Shown: one piece after another, positions 17,694 through 28,000 of the stretch | Numbering within the stretch: position 1 is the stretch's first letter | Layout: every line of letters starts with the position of its first letter | Assembly: GCA_964493695.1 (NCBI GenBank) | Contig: CAZBPG010000011.1 | Coordinates: forward strand, 1-61,367 | DNA from: Bog-950 sp964493695 | Lineage (GTDB): Bacteria > Bacteroidota > Bacteroidia > Chitinophagales > LD1 | Length of the DNA stretch: 61,367 nucleotides | Direction: 5' to 3' | Program-made: the position numbers and the translations under genes | Notes under the pieces: generated by a model | What the model saw: the letters and a program-made list of their open reading frames with translations, nothing else | The model's database searches: none | What the model was told of the DNA's origin: nothing

Positions 17694-18773
17694 TTAAAAT
17701 CTGCGGCTTGGCAATGACTTGTTAGCCTTGAATGACTTGATAGTTTCACCCACATACGCCAAAGAAATTTCGAAACCTCCGCGGTTAGTGGTAGAAGTTT
17801 TAAGTGATGAAATATTTACATCGTAAGCAAATCCTAAACGCACATTGCGGAACTCGGCATTAATCATCGGGATTACAGCATCGCTGGTTCCTCCGCTAAC
17901 ACCTGAATAACGGAAACGCAAACCTGCACTAATGCTGTTGTTGTTTCTGAAACCGGTATTGAAATAATAAGTAGCCGAAAGACCGGGAAGAATTTCCATG
18001 AACGGATCCTGATACATAATCAGGATTTCAGGAGAGATAGACACTCTTTTTTTCTTTCCAAAGAAAGCTTCCAGATTAACATCGGCATTAAACTTGCGCG
18101 GAAGTACGCTGCTCTTATCTTTTTCGCCAGTGGTCTGGTTGTTAACCGATGATTGCTTTGGAGTAATTAAGTGGTAAGCACCAAAACCAACACCCAATGT
18201 TATTTTATCTTTAAAATTTGAACGCCAGTAAAGACCCGCGTTAAAATCGCCTTGCATAAATCCACGGCTGAATGATTCATCTGATGCATTTTTGGGTGTT
18301 TGGTTATGACCAAGAAATTGATCGCCAAACAATGGATCTTCCACTCTTTTCTGAATAAAGGCACCTTGTAAACCTACGCTCAAACGGTGCTGACCAAGTT
18401 TACCGAAACCCTTATGGTATGCCACACTAAGACTAGCATTTAAAATTGAAAGACCCGCAGCTCCTGAACGGTCGTTGAAAAAGCCAACGCCTATTGCTAA
18501 TTTATCTGTTCTTAAGTAACCTTCTAACAGGCAGAAGTCAATATCAGCACCGATAGTTTTGAAGCCTGATTTACCTACCGCTGCTGACCACTGGTCGCGG
18601 TAAATTGCAGCCAGGCGATAGCTTCCGTCATAGTTACCTACGAGCGAAGGATTAAGCCATGATGCATGGGTGTAATACTGTGAAAAATGCAGGTCTTGTG
18701 CCTGTGTCTGAAACGCTGCAATAACTATTGCAACAAAAAAAATTACCTTTTTAAAGGGCGTAGAAAGATGCAT
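17694..18773 (-). CDS. PorP/SprF family type IX secretion outer-membrane protein
   Basis: The product has 359 aa. A signal peptide (ending in AAFQTQA) is followed by the family hallmark QDLHFSQYYTHASWLNPSLVGNYDG, then a predicted 14-strand-type beta-barrel ending in SPLRRF-like aromatic residues. PorP/SprF proteins form outer-membrane barrels needed for T9SS secretion or for anchoring specific cargo. The OmpA gene follows 100 bp downstream, presumably in one transcript. A promoter lies about 30 bp upstream of the start. Confidence 0.93.
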   Translation of the reverse strand: MHLSTPFKKVIFFVAIVIAAFQTQAQDLHFSQYYTHASWLNPSLVGNYDGSYRLAAIYRDQWSAAVGKSGFKTIGADIDFCLLEGYLRTDKLAIGVGFFNDRSGAAGLSILNASLSVAYHKGFGKLGQHRLSVGLQGAFIQKRVEDPLFGDQFLGHNQTPKNASDESFSRGFMQGDFNAGLYWRSNFKDKITLGVGFGAYHLITPKQSSVNNQTTGEKDKSSVLPRKFNADVNLEAFFGKKKRVSISPEILIMYQDPFMEILPGLSATYYFNTGFRNNNSISAGLRFRYSGVSGGTSDAVIPMINAEFRNVRLGFAYDVNISSLKTSTTNRGGFEISLAYVGETIKSFKANKSLPSRRF

Positions 18774-18803
18774 AATGTCTGATATTGGTTAGTGAATCAG
18801 TTC

Positions 18804-18833
18804 CAAATTTATGAAAGGTTTTTAATCAGCAAA
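18804..18833 (-). promoter_or_regulatory. Bacteroidota-type promoter of the PorP/SprF operon
   Basis: On the minus strand TTTG (18833-18830) and TAAATTTG (18811-18804) are 18 bp apart, about 30 bp upstream of the start codon. Confidence 0.65.
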
Positions 18834-19093
18834 GAAAAAAGCAAAAAAATGATGAAATATTTTTTTCAACGTTAGTTTCCTCTATGGAAAATTATGTTTT
18901 AACAAAAGTCTTAAAATCTGACAACTGTCAGGTTTTCTAAAAAAAGGGGAATGCTTATTGGCTTTCTGAACGATGGCTACAAAGATTGATTAATGAAATT
19001 GTGGTGGTGTAAAATTGTACCCTTTCGAACAGAAAAATCTAATTCATTTTAGCCGCGCAAAGCATAAAAGGAACTCCATCTAATGCCAGCTCA

Positions 19094-19345
19094 GCGGAGC
19101 AGGGCATCAAAACACTTGTCGGCATGGTTTGCTCAGCGGAGCAGGGCATCAAAACAGTTGTCGGCATGGTCTGCCCAGTAGAGCAGGGCGTAAAAACAGT
19201 TGTGTGCATCGTCTGCACAGCGGTGCAGGGCATCCAAACATTCATGTGCATCGTCTGCACAGCGGAGCAGGACATCCAAACATTCGTGTCTATTGCCTGC
19301 ATGGCGGTGCAGGGTATCCAACGGGCTGCAGCTATTGCCTACTAA
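19094..19345. repeat. 42-bp-period tandem array D
   Basis: Six exact-length 42-bp units start at 19094, 19136, 19178, 19220, 19262 and 19304. Conserved parts are GCGGAGCAGGGCATC and TGCATCGTCTGCACA. A decayed unit may precede it. The array is open in several frames on both strands, yielding 14-aa repeats in unrelated readings, so coding is not supported. It occupies the centre of the 700-bp gap 18774-19475; the rest of that gap holds only the porP promoter. Confidence 0.9.
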
Positions 19346-19475
19346 AGCATAATAAAGAACTGCATTTACCATCTGCTCTTTGGACATATCTATAGCTTTA
19401 AATAAAAGGGATACGGGTAATCTCTTACAACTCGAGTTTCAAAAAAGTCAAATTCATTTTATACGGCTATACAGT

Positions 19476-20783
19476 TCATTTAAAGTATGCAGCAACTTCG
19501 TCTTCCGCTACCTTTACATCCGGCAGCCTTTTAAGGATAATACCTTCTTTGCTTATTAAAAACATAGCGGGAGTGGAAGCTATATGGTAATCCTCAATTT
19601 TGTAACGGTCTGCACCTCCAGCCAATGTATTTTTCCAGAGCAATTTAGTTTCGTCACTGTAATTCCTCCAGTCCTTTTCTTCTTCATCGAGCGATACTGC
19701 ATATATTTCCAAACCTTTAGGGCGATAGGCCTGATACAGATTTTTTAACCCGGGCATTGCCTCGCGGCAATGGCTACAGTTGCTCTGCCATACAACAAGC
19801 AGTGTTAGCTTATTACCTGCTATTGCAGTTGCCAGCGATTCGTTAACTCCGCTTACATTTTTATAGTTCAGCTCTATAAACTGTTGACCGGGCATGGCAC
19901 GGTTTATTTTTTTCACCTTAGCCTTCAACACCGGCAGTAAAGCAGTATCAGCCGACCGGTGGAACCACTCTATAAAAAGGACAAGCATTTTTTCGCCTTT
20001 TTGTTTATTACAACTCTGAAACAAATTAGCAGCGGTGCGCTTGTATACTAATTCGTTTTGCCGGGCTTTATCCATTAAGGTGTAAATAAAACGGTTAACC
20101 GAAGTTGCAGAAGTATCGCACAAAACATCCATGTACATGTTCACCATGTTTGCAAAAAGCGGATTGGCCATAATGGAAGAATCGGTAAACGGGATATTGG
20201 TAAAAAAATTTGTGCGCAGATTTTGCAATGCACCGGCCGAAGAACCGGTATCTATTATCCGCATTTGCGCCATTACATCTGCGGTGTATGTACCAGTGTA
20301 GAATTTTTGAAACTTAGTGAGTTCTTCGTTATAGTCACTAACAAAAATGGTAAGCATGGAATCAGACTGTGGGCTGTGCAGTATTTTCAGCAATTGATTA
20401 TCGTATTCGTTAATGAGTATTTCAAAATCGTTAAAAGCATTGTTTTCTCCGGAACCTTCTACAACTCCTTTTTCGATTTTACTTTCTGAAACAACCAGAT
20501 TAATCCGCACGTTCTGCTCGCGAGGGTTGATAAAAACATTGAAACTGCTTTTTCCGTAGCATAAAGCGTACGAAGCCGGAAAAGAAAGGTTGAATTGGAG
20601 TTTAAACCCTCCGAACATGTCTACTGCAATGCTGTCGGTTTGTGAAGGTGTAAAATACGAACGCAAAAAAATAACTTTAGGAAGTGTTCCGGAGTAAAGA
20701 GTAATTTGTCCGTTAACGACCTCAGCAAAACAGCAACCGGCACCGGTGATGGTAAACAAAAACGCCAGAAGACATTTCTTCAT
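19476..20783 (-). CDS. TlpA-like thiol-disulfide oxidoreductase, secreted
   Basis: The product has 435 aa. A signal peptide (MKKCLLAFLFTITGAGCCFA) is followed by a DUF4369-like N-terminal domain (VNGQITLYSGTLPK), a helical middle and a C-terminal thioredoxin-fold domain. The redox motif is CSHC (C336, C339) in VVWQSNCSHCREAMPG, and the cis-Pro loop is IASTPAMFLIS. Family members act in periplasmic disulfide reduction or cytochrome maturation. The start lies 15 bp after the fibre gene stop at 20799, suggesting one transcript. Confidence 0.88.
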   Translation of the reverse strand: MKKCLLAFLFTITGAGCCFAEVVNGQITLYSGTLPKVIFLRSYFTPSQTDSIAVDMFGGFKLQFNLSFPASYALCYGKSSFNVFINPREQNVRINLVVSESKIEKGVVEGSGENNAFNDFEILINEYDNQLLKILHSPQSDSMLTIFVSDYNEELTKFQKFYTGTYTADVMAQMRIIDTGSSAGALQNLRTNFFTNIPFTDSSIMANPLFANMVNMYMDVLCDTSATSVNRFIYTLMDKARQNELVYKRTAANLFQSCNKQKGEKMLVLFIEWFHRSADTALLPVLKAKVKKINRAMPGQQFIELNYKNVSGVNESLATAIAGNKLTLLVVWQSNCSHCREAMPGLKNLYQAYRPKGLEIYAVSLDEEEKDWRNYSDETKLLWKNTLAGGADRYKIEDYHIASTPAMFLISKEGIILKRLPDVKVAEDEVAAYFK

Positions 20784-20798
20784 GTCGCTAAAAAAGTA

Positions 20799-23700
20799 TT
20801 AATCTTCTAAAGTAAGTTCACAAGTCCTTGCGGCATTGGTATAAGCTCCATTCCAGATTAGCAACCCAAGTTGTTTGGTGGCAGGGTCGCCCTGGTTAAC
20901 ATAGCCTGAATATTGCCCATCGGTAAAATAACAGGCACCACTATAAATAGATATGACGTGTTCGACAGATCCGTTTCCGTCAACACCACTGGTACCACCC
21001 AATCGCCACCTTCCATTCGAAATATCATAGGTAAAAAGGTAGCTGCTGGGGTGCCCGCTACCATCACTTGCTGCTTCAGATTCGAACCCGCTCCAGTATC
21101 TCATGTTAAAGCGCATACGGCAGCCATCTTCATCTCCACATAATTCCGACACAATATTCATATCTAACTGGATAGTACTGCCTCCGCTAACTCCGTAAGT
21201 TCCTTTTACATAATACCGTTTATTACTTACGCTATAGGTTGAAACCACATTGTCTACATTTTTAACGCCCTCAGGAACAGTGGTTCCCGATTTTACAACT
21301 TTCCAGCCCGAAATTACACAGCTACCACCACCGGTATAGTTAAACAAAGCCTGAGGGGTCCAGTACTTGCTTCCAACTGCAAACGTACCAACCGCACTAC
21401 CGGTTCCTTTAATATAGCCCGATACTTTTACCCAACCTGAACCCGGATTGTAATTCGACATTACCCAATAACCGTAACTACCGGGGTTACCACCGGGGTT
21501 ACCGAAGTTATGGTCGTAATCTATACTACCCATGTAGTGTGTATTGCTTCCCGAACTGTTCTTAATCCAGCACTCCATATAATAAGTACTCTGGTCGTCA
21601 ATAGGTATATAAGGGAACCCCGAACCGTAAGTCCCACCTACGTTCACCGCACCGGTAATGGCAATAGCCCAACCACCTGGTGCAGTAGCATCGTTTGTCC
21701 AGGCTACATTGCTGTTGTTAAAGTAGGCTTGCAGTTCTCCATTCGTCCAGGTTGGGTCAATGGCAAAAATACCGCCCGAACCATCGCGCCCCAACGGATA
21801 CCGCTGAGCATCACTAACACGGGTACTGGTTCTCATAATTCCACCGGTAACATGCAGTTTATCGGCAGGGGCGGAGTTACCTATACCTACATTACCGGCT
21901 GAGGTAATAAACATAGAATTGCTGTTGCTTCCTGCTCCAATGCCCAACGAAGTGCCTGAGTGCCAGATGTATTGTTCGGCTGTGCCGCCTGAGTTACGAA
22001 AACGAATTTCTTTTGAACCGCCTGATAAGGTGATATGACCGGCAACATCTAATTTATCGGCAGGGGTGGTGGTGCCAATACCGATATTTGTTCCGTTAGC
22101 AGTCAGCGCAATGCTTGTTCCACTGGTGGACAGGTGCGCATACGCACTTTCTGAGCGTAGTATTAAAGAGTTGGCCAAACTACCGGTGGCATAGCCGCCT
22201 GCATTACCGGCAATAGCAAGGTAGCCTGCGGTTGAGCCTGCTTTTCTGAAAATAACTTCGGGATATGTGGGAGCATCTATAATAATACCGTCTTCGCCTA
22301 CTGAAGAAACTATGTGAAGTTTGTTGGCAGGGTTTGCAGTACCAATACCTACGTTGGTTCCATTGTCATAACTTATACCTGTGCTAAGGGTATTGGCGCT
22401 GGTCCATCGGGCCAGATAATTAGTGGTTCCGGTACCCTCTGTAACCGGCTTATTTAAATCGGCAGAAATCCAGGTATAATCTGTTTCAGGTCCATTGAAC
22501 TGTGCAGCGGTGTATGTTCCGCTCAAATCCATATTGGTTGCATAATAGGCACCGTTGGTAATTTTGCTTAATACTACGTGCCCGTAACTCCAGATATCAC
22601 CCTGCTGGCCAATGACCACAGCATATTGCCCGTCTTTTAATGCCAGCCTTATTTTTTTTGTTGAGTTACCAATGGTGTGGCAATTGTAATTATACCATTG
22701 GGTGCTCCAGTTATGCCCGCCAATAATGTAAGTTGTTACCCCTGTTGCACCATATTCATACACATTAATTTCCATGTGCAACATACCATGATTGGCACCT
22801 ACCGCACCGGGTAGCTTAATAACAATAGCCCCCGTGCTGTTGCCTGAAGTTGACCAGGTTACCAAAGGTCTGGCTACCAGCGGCCCCTGCAACAAGTGAC
22901 CTGCGGCATTTACATTGCCCGATACATCGAGTTTATGTGCAGGAGCAGTATTGCCGATACCCACATTACCGCTGGGATCAATTGCCATTGCTGTATTGGT
23001 AATACCCGCACTATAGTCGTTTGAAGTTCCGAATTTTAAAGTAGAGCCGGCACCTGTAAAAGAAGCCCCGATACGAGCATTAGGTGCATTGCCAATGGCG
23101 GCAGGAAAGTCAATAGCTGAATGATAGCCCAAAGTATAAGCTCCACCCACCGTAAGCATTCCTCTTCCGGCACCGGTAAAAGAGGATATTTGGGTACCTG
23201 CCACATCCAGTTTGGTAACCGGTGAAGTAGTTCCAACTCCCACATGGCCAAGTTCGCCTACGGTTAACCGGGCATCGGCTAATGTAGCAGAACCGGAACC
23301 GGAAGCAGGTCCGTTTAAAATATGTACTTTACCTGTTGCATTTCCGCCAAACCCTGCGCCATCGGTACGTTCAAATACAATGGCGCTTTTGCGGTAAAGC
23401 AGATTGTTTTCACGGTAACCAAAATGTAAACCTGTCCACTGTCCTGTACCTAAGGCATTAGCGCCAACCGTTACAAAATCGTTGGCCGGTGATAATACAT
23501 CCAGTATTTTTTGAGGAGACGACAACCCGATTCCAACATTATCACCGGTATTGGCATTATAAAGGATGGTGCCGCTGCGGGTCCACAAAGCACCGGGACC
23601 TGAAATGGAGTTTACATACAGATTATTCCAGCGCAACGAGGGAGAACCCAAGTTGTAGGTAAGGTCGGCATTAGGACCCACATCGCCCCCTACCTGAACT

Positions 23701-24875
23701 TTAAAAGTTGTTGGTGTGGAAGTTCCTATACCCATATTGCCGGTTCCTGAAAACGTAAGATTATTGCCATTGAGTGCCACATCGGTTGCCGAGGCTAAGG
23801 TTCCTCCTAATTTAATATCGGGTGCAGTTCCACCTGTAGAGTTAAGGCCGTTGCTGGCGGTAACACCGGTTACCGTTCCGGAGGTTCCATTGGCAGCAGC
23901 GGTTACTCTTCCTTTTGCATCTACGGTAATGTTGGCGTTGGTGTAAACACCCGCGCCTACACCAGTGGTAGTTAAGGTGGGGTTAGGATAGGTGCCGGTT
24001 AAATCGCCACCGGCTGCACTGCCGGTATTTATATCATCGGCTCCGTTTAAGTCACCGGTGTTGGTGAGGGTAATGGTTCCGCCAAGGGCTACTGTTCCGC
24101 CACCGCTCATACCGGTTCCGGGGTTTACGGTTACACTGGAGTTATTAAGATGGGTGTTTGGAATTTTAGCCCATGCGGGGTTTCCGGCATTATCGGTTAA
24201 GTAGGCCTGGTCGGCATTTAAATTGGTAGGGCCGGGTACTAATCCTTTTTGGTTAAGCGCATTATTCACCACATCTATCGTCATGGTAGAAGTGCCCACC
24301 AAACGGCCGGTGTTGTTAATTAACTGCACAGCGCTGTTACCGGTAGTAAGGTCTCCGGTGGCAATAGCCCCGGTGGTTACTGAATAGTTTTGCGAACCGG
24401 TTACAAACCAGCGGCTTTCGGTTTTGTTGTATTGTATGGTTACGCTGCTGCTGCCGGCTACGCTTACCATATCGCTGCCTGTTAAAGTTTTAAAGGAGTT
24501 GGCGGCTGTGGACGAAGCGTTGTTTTTTAAGGTCATTATCTGGCTGGTGGTGTTCACCAAAGTAACCAGTTGCCCATCGGCCCCAGTAGTTGGAACAATG
24601 CCGAAAAACGAGAAAGCGGCCGTTGGGCCTGCTATGCGGTAGAAGCCTGCCTTTACACCTGTAGTAATATCCGGGAGGGCAACGTTATCATTCACACCGC
24701 CCGAGGCTCCACCATTTGCCAAGGTAAGTACCGGCCCTTCTCTTAGAGAAAGTCCGCCATTTATGTCAAGTTTGGTTTTGGGGTCGTTGGTGCCTATGCC
24801 TATGTTTTGGGAAAAACTGTTGGCATAAAAAAATGTCAGGGCAATGGTGAAGAGGTAGATTTTCTGCATAGTCAA
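20799..24875 (-). CDS. Giant modular fibre protein without S74 domain
   Basis: The product has 1358 aa with a signal peptide (IYLFTIALTFFYANSFSQ). The mature start NIGIGTNDPKTKLDINGG is the repeating motif of this class (GNVGIGT-x-x-PA-x-KLDV-x-G), found about ten times. Gly/Thr/Asn-rich linkers resemble collagen-like tail fibres. The C-terminal 400 residues hold two beta-sandwich-like regions (YYMECWIKNSSGSNTHYMGS, then SGFESEAASDGSGHPSSYLF). Unlike its two neighbours it ends in CELTLED without an S74 domain. It shares a segment (GDLTGTYPNP, then TNANITVDAKGRVTAA) with the gene at 29692. Probably surface-exposed; ligand unknown. Confidence 0.85.
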   Translation of the reverse strand: MTMQKIYLFTIALTFFYANSFSQNIGIGTNDPKTKLDINGGLSLREGPVLTLANGGASGGVNDNVALPDITTGVKAGFYRIAGPTAAFSFFGIVPTTGADGQLVTLVNTTSQIMTLKNNASSTAANSFKTLTGSDMVSVAGSSSVTIQYNKTESRWFVTGSQNYSVTTGAIATGDLTTGNSAVQLINNTGRLVGTSTMTIDVVNNALNQKGLVPGPTNLNADQAYLTDNAGNPAWAKIPNTHLNNSSVTVNPGTGMSGGGTVALGGTITLTNTGDLNGADDINTGSAAGGDLTGTYPNPTLTTTGVGAGVYTNANITVDAKGRVTAAANGTSGTVTGVTASNGLNSTGGTAPDIKLGGTLASATDVALNGNNLTFSGTGNMGIGTSTPTTFKVQVGGDVGPNADLTYNLGSPSLRWNNLYVNSISGPGALWTRSGTILYNANTGDNVGIGLSSPQKILDVLSPANDFVTVGANALGTGQWTGLHFGYRENNLLYRKSAIVFERTDGAGFGGNATGKVHILNGPASGSGSATLADARLTVGELGHVGVGTTSPVTKLDVAGTQISSFTGAGRGMLTVGGAYTLGYHSAIDFPAAIGNAPNARIGASFTGAGSTLKFGTSNDYSAGITNTAMAIDPSGNVGIGNTAPAHKLDVSGNVNAAGHLLQGPLVARPLVTWSTSGNSTGAIVIKLPGAVGANHGMLHMEINVYEYGATGVTTYIIGGHNWSTQWYNYNCHTIGNSTKKIRLALKDGQYAVVIGQQGDIWSYGHVVLSKITNGAYYATNMDLSGTYTAAQFNGPETDYTWISADLNKPVTEGTGTTNYLARWTSANTLSTGISYDNGTNVGIGTANPANKLHIVSSVGEDGIIIDAPTYPEVIFRKAGSTAGYLAIAGNAGGYATGSLANSLILRSESAYAHLSTSGTSIALTANGTNIGIGTTTPADKLDVAGHITLSGGSKEIRFRNSGGTAEQYIWHSGTSLGIGAGSNSNSMFITSAGNVGIGNSAPADKLHVTGGIMRTSTRVSDAQRYPLGRDGSGGIFAIDPTWTNGELQAYFNNSNVAWTNDATAPGGWAIAITGAVNVGGTYGSGFPYIPIDDQSTYYMECWIKNSSGSNTHYMGSIDYDHNFGNPGGNPGSYGYWVMSNYNPGSGWVKVSGYIKGTGSAVGTFAVGSKYWTPQALFNYTGGGSCVISGWKVVKSGTTVPEGVKNVDNVVSTYSVSNKRYYVKGTYGVSGGSTIQLDMNIVSELCGDEDGCRMRFNMRYWSGFESEAASDGSGHPSSYLFTYDISNGRWRLGGTSGVDGNGSVEHVISIYSGACYFTDGQYSGYVNQGDPATKQLGLLIWNGAYTNAARTCELTLED

Positions 24876-24975
24876 TTGTTTTATATAAACTTTACTCGCA
24901 ATTTTCAGACCAATAATGTATGATTAATATGGCAAGATAAGTTGTATGGCTAAAAAGTCAAGAACACCTCGCTTA

Positions 24976-25000
24976 AAAAGGGCGCATAATGCGCCCTTTT
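24976..25000 (-). terminator. Terminator of the S74 fibre gene at 25021
   Basis: AAAAGGGCGC and GCGCCCTTTT form a 10-bp stem around ATAAT. A near-identical hairpin follows the next fibre gene (29645-29669). Confidence 0.85.
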
Positions 25001-25020
25001 CTGTTTACAGTTCAAACTGG

Positions 25021-28000
25021 TTATTTGTTCTTTTTCAGCTCTTCTAACTCCTTTTTCATTTGCTCAATCACTGCATTTTGTTCCTCTAATTTTTTCTGTA
25101 TCTGTTGTAACTTTTCGTTTTGGGTTGTTTGATTTTTATCAAGGGCTTTTACACCGGCAACTAAAAGACCATCCATATCATTAAGACTATAACCCAAAAT
25201 GTAACCTTGATTTGAAGAAGCCGCACTTTTTGTAAGATCGCTAACGACTACTTCTGCAGGAAGGCTTTGTGCCGAAAATCCGAGGTGTGGATTAACCCGT
25301 TTCAAATTGCCGGAATAAGGTTCCGGCTCACCGGTAATCTCATTATTATACTTATAGCGGATAGAGTTGATGCTTCGGATACTGGCTAATGAACTAAGTA
25401 AATCCTGATCATGTAGTTCCACAATTTCTTTTTTCATAGTAATGTCACTTATAGTTGTAAAACCTGATGCAGCCACAGTTACCCAGCCACCACCACAACA
25501 ATTACCTGCATTGAGCCGGTCAGGTGAGTAAGAACCAAACCATTGGGGTGCTGTTTGTCCCGGATTATGGAATGAGATACTCGGATAATAATCTAAAGCC
25601 CCGGATCTTTCTAACACCAGGTCTGCCTGATCCCAATCGCCTGTCGACCTGTATCTATAACCACTCATTCTACCACCACCAGGAAAAATGGTAAATCGTT
25701 CCGTTCCCCACCCTGAGCCATACACACCATCTCCCCCGTCTTCCCAAATACCCCAACGGTTAACGTTTGAATATCCTCCAATCTGCCAGGTTTTAGCTCC
25801 GCCACGATAGCTGAAATTTATCCGCGCTTCATCATTCCCGCCATCGGTAGCTACCGTCAACACGGTTCCCCATGCCTGCCCACCTGAAGAACGTATGATA
25901 GCTGCTGCAACATTTCCCGAAGGCGGGGTCACTACAAGCCGGGTATTAGGGCTTAAAGTTCCTATTCCCACATTACCGCCATCGGTAATAGTCATAAAGG
26001 TTGAGCCATTGTAATTGCGAATACCTGCATGAGGATTCAGATCGGTTCCGTTATGGTATCCGATATCAAGGAAAGTACTATTCTGTCCACTAGTTCCTAT
26101 TGCCCAGTGTTTGTGGTTACCGGAAGCCCCTGCATCGTATCCCCCCAGCATAAAACTGGCTCCGTGGTTTCCGTTTCCGCTATTTCCAGACATCATTACC
26201 ATTTGCGGATAAACACCGGTAACACCAACACTCGGGCGGTCGCTTCCATCTTCCATTATTCCGTTGGCATGTCCACCGGCCACATGCAGTTTACCAAGTG
26301 GTGCAGTAGTGCCAATACCTACCTTGCCGGCATTAAAGTAAGAAGGGTTTGAACCATTGCCCGAAATCTGGGCACCTACTCCGGTTCCTGCTCCTCCGTT
26401 ACCATTCATTACACGAATACCGTAACTAAAGCGGTGCGAAGCCCAACCATCGTTATTATCTACAATATCGCCATCGTCAGCAAGAACAATTCCGCCACCG
26501 GTAGCATTATTCTGGCTTACAAATAAACTGCCATCTACCCTGCCTCTTCCGCTAACCCAAAACTCGGCTGACTGAGCACCGCCATACTGGTTTTGAATAT
26601 AACTTCCGCTGCCCCCCGGAATATCGCCTCCCCCGGCAATGGATAGATTTCCGCTCGCATCAGATTTTACTAAGCCGGCAGTAAGGCTTCGGATGCGGGT
26701 GCTGCCGTTAACATCTAATACTGCTGTAGGGCCTGTGGTTCTAATACCTACTTCACCAATATCGGGCTGAAGTAGAAGTTTATTGCAACAACCGCTCGCA
26801 TAAGTAGTACGGTCAGCCCAGTGCCCATCAATATAGGTTTGTATAGTGTTCGTGTTATCTCCATGTATTTGTCCCATGGCAATTCCGTCTGAACCCGTAG
26901 ATACATCCAGTTTAGCATTCGGATTCATTATTCCTACACCCACATAACGGTTTGAGCCGTCAATTGTCAAAGTTGTACTTCCGGAATTAATCGCAGAGTG
27001 AGGATTGGGAATATTTGCTGCATATCCAAAGTCTAAAAATTGTGCACGTGCACCCCAGTTACCCTGGTTAACAACAAACTTGCGGTAATCGTTAGCATCG
27101 GCAGGGTTGTAGGTAGCAAAGGTTAAAGTAGAGCCATGACTGGGGTTTGCCTGGCTGGAAGCAATAACTAAATCGCTATATGCCGAAGACATGACAAACT
27201 GTGCTCTACCGTTGGCACTGGTAGGAGCATCAATACCTTCAAACCTGTTTTGCCCGCCATCGGCACCGGATTGGTGAAGATTTATTTTGCCCATTACGTG
27301 CAGTTTCGATGCAGGATTCGACACTCCCATACCTACATTACCTTTTACATACATTCTTCCGCTACCTCCTTCAATGTCTACCAACGGATCCCAACCTGAA
27401 GACCAGAACCCCCAGTGTTTATCGGAACTCATGTGTATACCAAAGCCCGGCCTGCCAAAAACACCTCTAGTCGAATTACCTTTTATCAACCCATCGTCAT
27501 ACCCGCCCGTTCTGAGCCAGGTTACACGGGGCCATTCATCAGCATCGGCTGTACTAAACCCGCCTAAAATTGTCTGGGTGCCGTCATTATATATTGGAGA
27601 AGCAGAAGCAACCCATGATGCACCATTATGATATAGTGTTTGACCGGTTGACCCTGCAGGCAGTGTTCCTCCGGGTATATCATTTGTAGTAAGTACTCGC
27701 ACCCAAGCTTGTGCGGGGTTGTCATTTGTTTTACGAAACCAAAGATTTTGGTCATAGAAACTACCGGCAAACTGCATAGCGAAGTTGTTTGCAGGGTTGT
27801 TATGCCTTACATCCAACAAATGCCACCATGAACTTGCTCCCGCAGGATAATTGGTTGGTGTTGAAGTTTCAAAGAAACCACTTCTTGCACCGGCATCGCC
27901 TCTCAATCCGGCATTGTCCCTGTACTCTGTTCGGGCAAGACTATTGCCCCAGTAAACTATACCGGTTGCTTTGATGTTACCGGTAACATCCAATCTCTCG